From assembly GCA_964631175.1 (NCBI GenBank), contig CAZVWH010000082.1:1-12611 (forward strand): a stretch of DNA of 12,611 nucleotides, given 5' to 3'. Below the pieces are notes generated by a model. It was not told the origin of the DNA. It made no database searches and saw only the letters and a list, made by a program, of their open reading frames with translations. Origin of the DNA: CAZVWH01 sp964631175 (lineage in GTDB: Bacteria > Planctomycetota > Phycisphaerae > Sedimentisphaerales > Anaerobacaceae). The translations under genes and the position numbers were made by a program. Below, piece after piece: positions 1 to 6,722 of the stretch (position 1 is its first letter; every line of letters starts with the position of its first letter).

Positions 1-34
1 GGTCGAAACGACGGTGAGGCTTTTCAATAGAGCA
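1..34. mobile_element. Right end of a further MITE copy, cut by the window edge
   Basis: TTTTCAATAGAGCA (21-34) equals the right terminal repeat of the 438-686 element with one change. Upstream, TCGAAACGACG (3-13) resembles the inner arm TCGAAATGACA of the 8796-8930 element. The rest of the copy lies left of the window. The adjoining GCAGCTTTT (35-43) would be its 9-bp target duplication if the pattern holds. Confidence 0.6.
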
Positions 35-98
35 GCAGCTTTTCTTAATATCGATAAAACCGGGCCACGCGGCGGGAACTTCGTGCGGAATATAAAAA

Positions 99-144
99 GG
101 GCTGGGACCTGCGGAGGAGAGGAGGGAAAGATTTGCCCCAGCCC
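99..144 (-). terminator. Terminator-like hairpin in the gene-free left end
   Basis: GGGCTGGG (99-106) and CCCAGCCC (137-144) form a GC-rich 8-bp stem with a 30-nt loop. On the minus strand it is followed by TTTTTATA. It is oriented to stop transcription from the right, but the nearest gene stop is 570 bp away. It could end an extended 3' transcript or an unrecognised small RNA. From 145 to 347 I see no gene; GGGAACCGGCA (226-236) can pair in two parts with TGCCGG (252-257) and TTCCC (271-275), giving another folded stretch. Confidence 0.4.
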
Positions 145-347
145 CTTCTGTCCTGGATTTTAGCTATAATTAATACGGTTGCTAAAGCGGTGTTGTTCAC
201 TCACAGAATTAAGCGGTCAAGATTAGGGAACCGGCAGATAAAGTTTTGTTTTGCCGGAACAGCTTTTCGATTCCCGATTTCTTTCTTGCTGGATAAATTG
301 GTATCTTATTAGGTAAGGCGGATTCGGTAGGCAGAATTACAAAATAA

Positions 348-421
348 TTCCTATGCTGGCTGGTAGATAGTCCTTCGACAGGCTCAGGATGGTGAGCGAA
401 GTCGAACCATTGCCAGCGGAA
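348..421. repeat. Isolated palindromic (REP-like) hairpin
   Basis: Nested inverted pairs fold this stretch into one long hairpin: TTCC (348-351)/GGAA (418-421), GCTGGC (355-360)/GCCAGC (412-417), TTCGAC (374-379)/GTCGAA (401-406) and GCTCA (382-386)/TGAGC (393-397) with a 6-nt loop. TTCGACAGGCTCAGG-type repeats of this form are scattered in many bacterial genomes. When translated they give recurrent LSLSKD peptides, as seen here. Confidence 0.6.
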
Positions 422-437
422 GATATAGAGCGTCTTT

Positions 438-686
438 TGCTCTGTTGAAAACCTCTGCGAAATGTCATTGCAAGGCCCGTAGGGCCGACTTCGACGAGCT
501 CAGTCAAGTCGTGGCAGTGGCCTGCCTGGTGGGCGGAAAAAGCCATCGTTTCCGCCGTTAGGCGTCCTGTGGAGTTTGAGATTGTGGCGCAAGCCATCCC
601 GGCGACTTCGCTTCCGTCTTCGCCAAGGCTACGACGGACAAGTCGCTCGCAATGACGAACCTGGGCTTAATATTTTCAACAGAGCA
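438..686. mobile_element. Complete MITE with 14-bp terminal repeats, 249 bp
   Basis: Perfect terminal inverted repeats TGCTCTGTTGAAAA (438-451) and TTTTCAACAGAGCA (673-686) are bounded by perfect 9-bp direct repeats AGCGTCTTT (429-437 and 687-695), a textbook target-site duplication. Inside are the inner pair GTCATTGC (464-471) / GCAATGAC (649-656), a GGCCC-GTA-GGGCC hairpin and further palindromic blocks. The open frames crossing it are repeat translations and not genes. The right end lies 20 bp beyond the stop of the STN-like gene. The terminal sequence is shared, with two differences, with the element at 8796-8930. Confidence 0.85.
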
Positions 687-714
687 AGCGTCTTTCTGAA
701 TGGAAAGAAAAGCG

Positions 715-1461
715 CTATCGCAGGCTTATCGCTGATGCTTGGATTCTTCTTCGTCCGGGACCATATTGCATAGCTGACCGCCCTGTGTATCCTCCGGCAG
801 CGCGCCCATAAGTCCCCCAACCTCTACCAAAACCCCTAACAGGCATCTGTCTCATCCAGCCTCTACCGAAACCACCTGCGGCCGCGCCAAAAAGCCCAAC
901 CGGCAAGCCAAAACGATAGTTAGCCGGCGGAGCTACCAAATCAGTAACATCATAAACTCGCGTCACCATCTCAATGGGCAGCGAAGCCCGTGTGGCAATG
1001 ATAATTACGCCACTATCAACGACATAGCCCAGCTCATTCGGTTGACTTGAGACCGCTCTCAATAAAAGCTCCAGGGCTGTACGAAGCGTAATGCCCATAA
1101 TACCTTCCATGTGGATAGGCGTATCTCGTTCCACAGAGGCGTTCTCTCTCAAATCTCTCCAAAGCACTACTATATTCAATGGAGGATCCGTGGAATTTCG
1201 TAGAATCTCAATGGCTTTACTAAACGGAGTATCAAACGTAACGATAGAGAGGTCAACATTCTTTGCTAATTGTTTGTAAACAATTGAACCGCCCGGCTTA
1301 CTTACAATTCTGCGATTTTGGTTGTCGGCATCAATATTAGCCGGCGTTTTTTGAGGTCCACTTTTTCCGGTAGGCAAAGCTTGCCTTGTCCATCCGGTGC
1401 ACAAACAAATAGCCAATGTGATTGTTATAAAAATCCGATTCTTTTTCATATCCATCACCAT
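715..1461 (-). CDS. Exported STN/secretin-N-like protein with Gly/Arg-rich tail
   Basis: The product has 248 residues. After a signal-like hydrophobic segment (about 10-25) and a polar linker, residues about 66-175 match the beta-alpha short domain seen at the N-terminus of secretins and TonB receptors: VTFDTPFSKAIEILRNST, LNIVVLWRDL, GITLRTALELLLRAV, LGYVVDSGVIIIATR and MVTRVYDVTDLV. This form, ending in RVYDVTDL, is familiar from planctomycete exported proteins. The tail (185-248) is rich in Gly, Arg, Phe and Tyr and probably disordered. Four close start codons exist (ATG 1461, GTG 1458, ATG 1455, ATG 1449). The last gives the cleanest signal peptide, MKKNRIF, and has GGTG at 6-nt spacing, so the true start may be 1449. 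It is separated from the PDZ gene by a hairpin, and may or may not share its transcript. Molecular function is unknown. Confidence 0.8.
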   Translation of the reverse strand: MVMDMKKNRIFITITLAICLCTGWTRQALPTGKSGPQKTPANIDADNQNRRIVSKPGGSIVYKQLAKNVDLSIVTFDTPFSKAIEILRNSTDPPLNIVVLWRDLRENASVERDTPIHMEGIMGITLRTALELLLRAVSSQPNELGYVVDSGVIIIATRASLPIEMVTRVYDVTDLVAPPANYRFGLPVGLFGAAAGGFGRGWMRQMPVRGFGRGWGTYGRAAGGYTGRSAMQYGPGRRRIQASAISLR

Positions 1462-1566
1462 AAGCTCACGAGCGATTTTGGCCTAATTCTCTGATAACAA
1501 TGCTCTTTCCCACCGCACCACACTCGATCTGAGCAATCAGAGTATTTTGTGTTACACAGTAATAAA

Positions 1567-1605
1567 CTCAGGGACAAGCCAGCTTGTCGCAGATTTGTCC
1601 CTGAG
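1567..1605 (-). terminator. Terminator-like hairpin with an alternative inner fold
   Basis: A perfect 11-bp inverted repeat CTCAGGGACAA (1567-1577) / TTGTCCCTGAG (1595-1605) lies 57 nt after the PDZ gene stop. On the minus strand it is followed by TTTATTA, so it can work as an intrinsic terminator. The 17-nt loop also contains GCTTGTC, which pairs perfectly with GACAAGC (1573-1588, 2-nt loop). The two stems share bases and exclude each other. Confidence 0.55.
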
Positions 1606-1661
1606 CCTTGTAAAAATGCACACAGTGGTGCAAAGAAGGAAGGGGAGAGCATCAAAATTAT

Positions 1662-2759
1662 CTACTTTTCATTCGGATCTGGCCGTCCTATGGGCTTTTT
1701 ATATTCTATGGATTTTTGCTTATTTTGTTCATCCGGAAACTCTTCGCGCATTTCTCTATTTTGATTTTCCAGCTCCTCTAAACGTTCCTGCAATTGGCGC
1801 ATCTGCTTTGTTATCTTGTCGAATATCTCCTTAACAGGACCAAATGGCGCTGCAGGAGGATAATCCGGGGAATTCCAATCTTCATTGTCATGAAAACGCT
1901 TCTCGGTATTTAGTGCCGGCAGAGCAGGAATATGAGACTTTGGGGAGTCCAACTGATACCCCGTCTTTCTTTTCTTGTCGGCAGATTTTCGAGCGTCCCC
2001 CAGAGCCTCTTCGGCAACGGCATGAAACTTCTTGGGCAGCTCACCTATTTTTTTTACAGTTGTCTTATAGTCGGTTTCGCCGACGCTAACAATAATCTCT
2101 GTATCCTCATCATTGGGATTGCCTTCAATCGTGATAGCATAGGTATCGCTATCATCAAAATATTGATACACGTACACTTCTTTGAGAAACTTTGGGACGC
2201 CATCGTCAGATATACCTGCCATGTAGAGTTCGAACTTGCCCGGTATATCACCTAATGGGACTTCGGTCCAGTTTCCTTTATCGGACTCAAGTCGAAACAC
2301 CTTTCCGGGACGCCACCGTTGGACAATTTCCGGTTCCGGAGGATATTTCCAATCATACTCACCTTCAAACGGTTCGATTTTTAGCTTAACGGTTTTTCGT
2401 TTGCCCAAGTGGATTATCTTCAGCGTAATATCGTTACCAACACCGCTCTCGCGCACCACATTGACTAAATCTTTGTAGTCTGTGGTATCTGTACCATCTT
2501 TGCCTTGAAAACTGATTATGATATCATCCCGCTCCAGGCCAGCTTTATCAGCAGGACCATCACGGTTCACATTCTTTATCCGAATGCCCTGGTCGGCAGA
2601 AAGAGCGAGATGTTTAGCTAACAAAGCAGGAAGGGCTGTCGGGTCCAGCCTGATTCCTATATAAGGACGTTTTGCGGCTGATTCCGATGTAGCATACAAT
2701 GATGTAGTGACGGCAAAAAGAGCCAATAATAATACCAATACGACATTTTTTGCTTTCAT
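1662..2759 (-). CDS. Exported PDZ-domain protein of the sigma module
   Basis: This is a 365-residue protein with a signal peptide (1-23, ending LYA), then a PDZ domain at about 32-130: YIGIRL at the start, GIRIKNVNRDGPADKAGLERDDIIISF and VGNDITLKIIHLGK. No protease domain is present, unlike DegP or RseP, so it is a PDZ-only periplasmic protein. Residues 131-260 are an unrecognised beta-rich, acidic region; about 309-341 (VKEIFDKITKQMRQLQERLE and onward) is a strong coiled coil; the tail is polar. An ATG at 2777 is in frame, but AGAGGT at 2767-2772, spacing 7, fixes the start at 2759. It follows the anti-sigma gene by 42 nt. In the RseA system PDZ domains sense envelope damage, which suggests a role in signal input here; this is inference. 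Confidence 0.85.
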   Translation of the reverse strand: MKAKNVVLVLLLALFAVTTSLYATSESAAKRPYIGIRLDPTALPALLAKHLALSADQGIRIKNVNRDGPADKAGLERDDIIISFQGKDGTDTTDYKDLVNVVRESGVGNDITLKIIHLGKRKTVKLKIEPFEGEYDWKYPPEPEIVQRWRPGKVFRLESDKGNWTEVPLGDIPGKFELYMAGISDDGVPKFLKEVYVYQYFDDSDTYAITIEGNPNDEDTEIIVSVGETDYKTTVKKIGELPKKFHAVAEEALGDARKSADKKRKTGYQLDSPKSHIPALPALNTEKRFHDNEDWNSPDYPPAAPFGPVKEIFDKITKQMRQLQERLEELENQNREMREEFPDEQNKQKSIEYKKPIGRPDPNEK

Positions 2760-2801
2760 GATCGTTACCTCTAACATTAAGAATCCTGTTACTTACGCTT
2801 A

Positions 2802-3401
2802 TTACAGACCTTCATAATAGGCAGCAGACCTATCTATATTTTCTCGAAACCCTTCAATGAGCCATTGATTACCATTCTTGTCGGTGAAACTATACCAGTC
2901 AACGTTACGAATTACATTTTCGCCTGTTTCTGGTACAAGCAACCGCGAGTCTGGCTCTCCATAAGGAGTCCCTATGACTGCCCCGGCATCCGGTCCGCCG
3001 AGGCGGATTTCTTGCGCAATCAGACTTGGTGGTGCTTCGCCGCTTGTATGCGCTAACTGGGCAGATAAAGCAAAGTGTAAAACCAGCCCTATTAAAAGTC
3101 CTGCGGCCAATCCCGCTGCGAAGCGCGGCCAGCCTCTTACATAAGCTATTCGACGTAAAGGATGTCTGGTTTGCTGGCAGGCCCGCTCGAAAATCTCCTC
3201 TGCGTCTTTGCCTCGGCTTAGAATCTCAGAACTAATCGATTCTTGAGTAAGCTTGTGTAAGTCCTGAAAATACTCGAAAAGCTCTTTCGCCTGAGAATTT
3301 CTCTGCAATGCCTCGTCCAATAAGCGCTGCTCAGTGGGGCTAATCTCGCCGTCAAGATATTTTCCAATCAAAATCTCCAGTATGTCACCTACGTTTTTCA
3401 T
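2802..3401 (-). CDS. Membrane-anchored anti-sigma factor-like protein
   Basis: The product is a 199-residue single-pass membrane protein predicted to hold the ECF factor inactive at the inner membrane. The cytoplasmic N-terminus, about residues 8-50, reads ILEILIGKYLDGEISPTEQ and continues with LLDEAL and KELFEYF. This is the helical sigma-binding type frequent in planctomycetes, without the HxxxCxxC zinc motif. One transmembrane helix covers about 94-114. The outside part (115-199) ends in DWYSFTDKNGNQWLIEGF, possibly a sensor. An upstream GTG at 3410 overlaps the sigma stop (GTGA), but AAGGTG at 3410-3415 has proper spacing (8 nt) only for the ATG at 3401, which I choose. Assignment rests on position and topology more than on sequence similarity. 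Confidence 0.82.
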   Translation of the reverse strand: MKNVGDILEILIGKYLDGEISPTEQRLLDEALQRNSQAKELFEYFQDLHKLTQESISSEILSRGKDAEEIFERACQQTRHPLRRIAYVRGWPRFAAGLAAGLLIGLVLHFALSAQLAHTSGEAPPSLIAQEIRLGGPDAGAVIGTPYGEPDSRLLVPETGENVIRNVDWYSFTDKNGNQWLIEGFRENIDRSAAYYEGL

Positions 3402-3406
3402 TTTTA

Positions 3407-3979
3407 TCACACCTTATTTGTAGTTTTTCTACTGACTTTGTTATAAATCATTCTCCGTGCTCGTAAGAGCCGAATCTGCACAGTAGTGAATGGGACATCA
3501 AGTATCTCAGCGATTTGCCCATAGGTTAAATCATCCAAATATGCCAGCATTAATACCTGACGATATTTTTCAGGCAGCGACTTGATTGCTTGCATTATCT
3601 GCTGGTACTGTTCCTTTCGCTCAAGTTTTTCAAGTAGCTGGCCAGCTTTATAATCACACTGCTGGCCAGCTACTTCTTCATCCAGCGAAACCTTCCTTTG
3701 GCTTTTTCGCTGTCTGTAGCGCAGAGCCTGGCGTCGGGCTAAAACAGCCATCCATGGCCGAAAACGCTCAGGCTCGCGTAATGTATTGATTTTGCTAATA
3801 ACCCGGACACAAATATCCTGCAAAACATCGTCCACATCATCAGCGTTCGTTATGATGCTATAGACCAATGCTTTAAGCCAGGCCCAATTCCGGGTCAGAA
3901 GCAGGCGTAATGCCTCTTTATCACCCAGTCGTGCAGCACAAACAAGCGCCGCTTCATTTTGCATTGCTTTCGCTGTCAT
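3407..3979 (-). CDS. ECF-type RNA polymerase sigma factor
   Basis: This 190-residue alternative sigma factor has the two-domain ECF layout. Region 2 spans about 25-90, with the -10-recognition and core-binding helix DDVDDVLQDICVRV and RFRPWMAVLARRQALRYRQRK. A linker (91-122) follows, then region 4 (about 123-180), where SLPEKYRQVLMLAYLDDLTYGQIAEIL and DVPFTTVQIRLLRARRM form the -35-binding helix-turn-helix. There is no region 1.1 or 3, and no C-terminal extension. GAGG at 3984-3987 precedes the ATG. The stop codon abuts the start region of the anti-sigma gene, so the two are co-translated. Planctomycetes encode many such factors, most with unknown signals. The target promoter cannot be given, though the palindrome in its own leader is a candidate autoregulatory site. 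Confidence 0.95.
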   Translation of the reverse strand: MTAKAMQNEAALVCAARLGDKEALRLLLTRNWAWLKALVYSIITNADDVDDVLQDICVRVISKINTLREPERFRPWMAVLARRQALRYRQRKSQRKVSLDEEVAGQQCDYKAGQLLEKLERKEQYQQIMQAIKSLPEKYRQVLMLAYLDDLTYGQIAEILDVPFTTVQIRLLRARRMIYNKVSRKTTNKV

Positions 3980-4003
3980 ATCGCCTCTTCATTATATATA
4001 GAT

Positions 4004-4019
4004 ACTCCGGAAACGGAGT
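4004..4019. promoter_or_regulatory. Palindrome in the leader of the sigma-factor gene
   Basis: ACTCCG-GAAA-CGGAGT is a perfect 6-bp inverted repeat 25 nt upstream of the sigma gene ribosome-binding region, next to a TATATAAT-like sequence on the minus strand (about 3990-4000). It could be an operator, part of an autoregulated promoter, or a leader hairpin. No clear -35 box is visible. The remainder of 4020-4273 holds no supported gene. Confidence 0.35.
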
Positions 4020-4273
4020 TCATACATAATTTATCGAATTTTTTGCTAAAATAGTGAAGTTTTCGATTGTTTTTTGTGTGAATAATATGTGAGGATGTAA
4101 GGTTCGATGCTGCTCAACCTTCTACCATTTGGCATAATTTAAGCGATAAGTTACCTCTCGTATCTCCACATTTCGATGGCCATACCCTCAGCAGCTACAT
4201 GCTCCGCCGTGCCGGTCAAGATACAAATGGACTTATCCATCGTGCGGACAATTGCAAAAGACCAGCATTGTGC

Positions 4274-4843
4274 TCAATCAATAATAATCTCGTCCAAAGA
4301 ACGCTTAGGTACATGATGGACGCCTTCGGCATCTCGCCAGTATTCTATTTTACCAGCCGACCCGACCGTTTCTATTACGACCTTTTCTTTGGGTTTACCA
4401 ACTGCCAGCACAAGCAATATCTCATAACGGGATGGTATGTCTAAGGCCTTATGTAACTTGTGTCTTTGTATGGTTGCAATTATACAGCCTCCTAAGCCTT
4501 TTTCTGCCGCTCCCAACAAAATACTCTGAGCTGCTATTCCATGGTCACAGCCGAAAGACCGGCTTATGTCGGTGTCCCCCAATATAATTATGTATGCAGA
4601 TGGTCTTTGGCCTTCTACAGGACCGGCCCAGTCTTTTAGATAACCAGCCCAGCCAAGATGTGGAAAAACAAGAGCATTCTTTTCAGGCTCACAGCAGAGC
4701 ATATATTTTAGCGGCTGCAAGTTGGCCGCTGAAGCTGAGAGCCGTGCGAGGTCAACAAGCTCTCTTAATGTCTCGCGCTGAATTACAACTTCCTGGTGGA
4801 AACGACGATAGCTCCTGTTATTTATTATTAAATCCCTTATCAT
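4274..4843 (-). CDS. Nitroreductase-family flavoprotein
   Basis: This is an FMN-dependent NAD(P)H oxidoreductase of the nitroreductase superfamily; the substrate cannot be read from the sequence. It has 189 residues. N-terminal RSYRRF (10-15) is the usual FMN-phosphate arginine motif. SASAANLQPLKY (36-47) replaces the common APSAxNxQPW and contributes flavin-ring contacts. HGIAAQSILLGAAEKGLGGC (101-120) is the core helix and GLG turn, and LAVGKPKEK is the closing strand. The C-terminal HHVPKRSLDEII is typical of a short anaerobe-type subgroup. AGGA at 4853-4856 precedes the ATG by 9 nt. A terminator upstream and a gap of nearly 300 bp downstream suggest it is monocistronic. Such proteins act as soluble dimers; roles range from quinone or nitro-compound reduction to cofactor chemistry. 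Confidence 0.9.
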   Translation of the reverse strand: MIRDLIINNRSYRRFHQEVVIQRETLRELVDLARLSASAANLQPLKYMLCCEPEKNALVFPHLGWAGYLKDWAGPVEGQRPSAYIIILGDTDISRSFGCDHGIAAQSILLGAAEKGLGGCIIATIQRHKLHKALDIPSRYEILLVLAVGKPKEKVVIETVGSAGKIEYWRDAEGVHHVPKRSLDEIIID

Positions 4844-4861
4844 TGTTTTATATCCTAATTT

Positions 4862-4925
4862 TAATAAAAAAACTCCTCATTGCCAACGTGTAAATTAAAA
4901 AGCAATCCACACTGGCACTAAGGAG
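4862..4925 (-). terminator. Intrinsic terminator after the exported-protein pair
   Basis: An inverted repeat with 14 of 18 pairs joins 4873-4890 (CTCCTCATTGCCAACGTG) and 4908-4925 (CACACTGGCACTAAGGAG and its leading C), with a 17-nt AT-rich loop. On the minus strand it is followed immediately by a run of seven or more T. This is a good rho-independent terminator for the transcript coming from 5600, and it lies just before the nitroreductase start at 4843. The rest of the gap (4926-5054) shows nothing. Confidence 0.7.
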
Positions 4926-5054
4926 CTTACTTTGATGAACGATCTTTCTAAACGACTGAGAACCTAACTGCCATCTTTATTGATTCTGTCTTTTCATCGC
5001 TCCCTCTGCATTTTGAGCGTTCTTCTGAATCTTTATAAATCCTTGCCTTTTCTC

Positions 5055-5600
5055 TTAGCCTTTTTCTTCTGGAGCACCCTCGCCTTGCTGCGGCCTTGGC
5101 CCTGGTCCTGCCTCGCCCGGCTGGCCCCGCCTGCCACCGAATCTCCACCGGGGCGGTTCGAGCAGCACTGTGATACGGTCGGCCGTTTCCTTGGCTTTCT
5201 CTTTCACCGCCAGCGCCTGAACAGCCTTCAGGTCGGCAGTATTTGCTAAGATGTATCGTTCACCTTCTGCCGGCTGTGTTTGACCTTGTAGTATCGCAAC
5301 TTGTGTTATAATTGTGCTGATCGCGGTCTCCTGTGCTTGGCGAGCTCTCATACGCTCTTCTCTAAATTTCCCCCTTTCTTCCTCGGACATTTCCTGAAAC
5401 CGGCTTCGGTCAAAAGCAGGCTGCTCCATACCTTTCTTCAGTTCTGCAACCTGCTGTTGAATCACTTCGATCGCTTTCGACTGCGCCTCACGCATTTGAG
5501 CCATACGTCCCCTGAAGTCGCCTTGCGGCTGGGCAAATGCAATCCAGGTTACAGAAAGAACCGTCAGAACAACGACACCTAAAATTAGATATCTCTTCAT
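5055..5600 (-). CDS. Exported helical Gln/Glu-rich protein, paralogue of upstream gene
   Basis: The product is an unrecognised 181-residue exported protein. The frame opens at a TTG (5615), but GGAGGT at 5608-5613 with 7-nt spacing fixes the ATG at 5600, giving MKRYLI and a signal peptide ending AFA before Q24. Two helical blocks follow: REAQSKAIEVIQQQVAELKK (about 37-56), and MSEEERGKFREERMRARQAQ. After these come TADLKAVQALAVKEKAKETA and a Pro/Gly/Arg-rich tail. All three blocks have counterparts in the neighbour at 5780-6490; the signal peptide and ribosome-binding region are also nearly the same. The two genes are 179 bp apart, and that gap holds only weak AT-rich inverted repeats. Transcription probably ends at the terminator centred near 4900. 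The role is unknown; it could be a periplasmic chaperone-like or stress protein. Confidence 0.8.
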   Translation of the reverse strand: MKRYLILGVVVLTVLSVTWIAFAQPQGDFRGRMAQMREAQSKAIEVIQQQVAELKKGMEQPAFDRSRFQEMSEEERGKFREERMRARQAQETAISTIITQVAILQGQTQPAEGERYILANTADLKAVQALAVKEKAKETADRITVLLEPPRWRFGGRRGQPGEAGPGPRPQQGEGAPEEKG

Positions 5601-5779
5601 AATGCTGACCTCCAAAACGTATTATTATAGGTTACACCGACCTAATTTCCACCGTGAAAATTAGCGTCATATTAAGCATCCACAAACGCTTTCAGTTAAA
5701 GATTCGAACATCTCCGTCATAACAATTTTGTCCTTCCAGGAAAGACTGACGTTTGACCGCCAAAGCTATGTATCTTCAA

Positions 5780-6490
5780 TTATGGTTCCTTATTACCGGA
5801 ATCCGTACCTTCGGCATCTTGTTTTTTCTCGGTTTGCTGTTCGTCAAGTTTATCGGGTTGTGCAGGTCTGGCCGGTTGTTCTACTGGTCTTCCCTGGTAC
5901 CTGGCAATCAGCTTTTCAACATGCTCAGCCGTCTGCTCTGCCTGCTCCTTTATTGCTATTCGATGGATGGCTCTTAGCTCAGTAATAGGCAATTGCGACC
6001 TTGTCATTTGTGGTCTCGGCCTCGTTAGCTTCGTGAGCTGGTCTTGAATATCTTTAGCTATTTTCTGCTGCTGCTGACGTGCTTTTTGCCATTCTTCCCT
6101 AAATTTTACCTGCTCTTGCGGGGTAGCTTCTCGTGATTTTCTAAAATCTTGCCGGTCTGGACCTTCTTTTATGGCAGCTTTGAGCTCTGCCAATCGCTGT
6201 TCGATTCCTTCGATCACTTTCAACTGCTCTTGTCGCCCCAACATTGATTCTCTGCCGGCATATCGTTGGCGCGTTCGTTCTCTGAGCTGCTGCCTTTCCT
6301 CTTCAGACATATTCTGCATTCTTTCCCGCCGTCCGGCTCTTTCTTGCTCGGAGAGAGACTGCTGCCTTCTTTGACCTGCCTGGCCTTGCTGGCCTTGCCC
6401 AGCTCCTCTGCCTCTGCCTTGGCCAAATGCAGACCAAGCCAATGCCAGAGCTAACAATATAACGATTGTTGTAATAAAGTATCTTTTCAT
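5780..6490 (-). CDS. Exported Gln/Arg/Glu-rich protein, paralogue of downstream gene
   Basis: I do not recognise a named family. The 236-residue product begins with a classical signal peptide (MKRYF, hydrophobic 6-21, AFG then Q at 23/24), so it is probably periplasmic or secreted. After that comes a low-complexity Gly/Gln/Arg stretch (24-45), then largely helical, charged sequence with predicted coiled-coil character (about 75-155), a conserved-looking ELRAIHRIAIKEQAEQTAEHV block, and a Pro/Glu/Lys-rich tail. It aligns along most of its length with the next gene (shared AELK, KFREE, and A-x-K-E-x-A-x-x-T-A motifs), indicating an old tandem duplication. The start is clear: GGGAGGT at 6498-6504, spacing 7. 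Composition recalls small periplasmic helical proteins of the Spy/CpxP sort, but I see no LTxxQ motif, so that is only an analogy. Confidence 0.8.
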   Translation of the reverse strand: MKRYFITTIVILLALALAWSAFGQGRGRGAGQGQQGQAGQRRQQSLSEQERAGRRERMQNMSEEERQQLRERTRQRYAGRESMLGRQEQLKVIEGIEQRLAELKAAIKEGPDRQDFRKSREATPQEQVKFREEWQKARQQQQKIAKDIQDQLTKLTRPRPQMTRSQLPITELRAIHRIAIKEQAEQTAEHVEKLIARYQGRPVEQPARPAQPDKLDEQQTEKKQDAEGTDSGNKEP

Positions 6491-6535
6491 GATACTAACC
6501 TCCCAAAATAGATTAAAAAGTTACCTGTCAACTAC

Positions 6536-6550
6536 TTGCCGTTACGGCAA
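6536..6550. other. Small perfect hairpin upstream of exported protein gene
   Basis: TTGCCG-TTA-CGGCAA is a 6-bp perfect stem about 46 nt upstream of the ATG at 6490. A TTGACA-like hexamer (minus strand, about 6526-6531) lies between them, but no matching -10 box with a sensible leader can be placed. The rest of the 6491-6722 gap is AT-rich without clear signals. A regulatory role is speculative. Confidence 0.3.
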
Positions 6551-6722
6551 TCAACATTTGTTTACACATCTGTAAAACCTAAATGTAAGGACGCAAATGA
6601 AGCACTTTTTATTGCATCAGCCCAAACACTCATCTAAAAACAAAATAAAATAATATGGAAAACCACACTTGGGAAGGAATAAATAGAGCTAAGATATGAC
6701 AGCGACGAAATTAGTGCAATAG

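Noticed and set aside
337..597. 86-residue open frame on the minus strand
   Set aside because: It runs through the REP-like hairpin and the left part of the MITE; its LSLSKD and LTELVEV peptides are translations of these repeats. No ribosome-binding site.
4155..4273. In-frame open stretch after the nitroreductase TGA, which could suggest selenocysteine readthrough
   Set aside because: The nitroreductase already ends with a complete family-like C-terminus, no SECIS-like hairpin follows the TGA closely, and the extra 39 residues match nothing I recognise.
5642..5746. CTAATTT/AAATTAG stem and GTCCTTCC/GGAAAGAC hairpin between the paralogous exported-protein genes
   Set aside because: Short, AT-rich or with a wobble pair, and neither is followed by a T-run; too weak to call a terminator.
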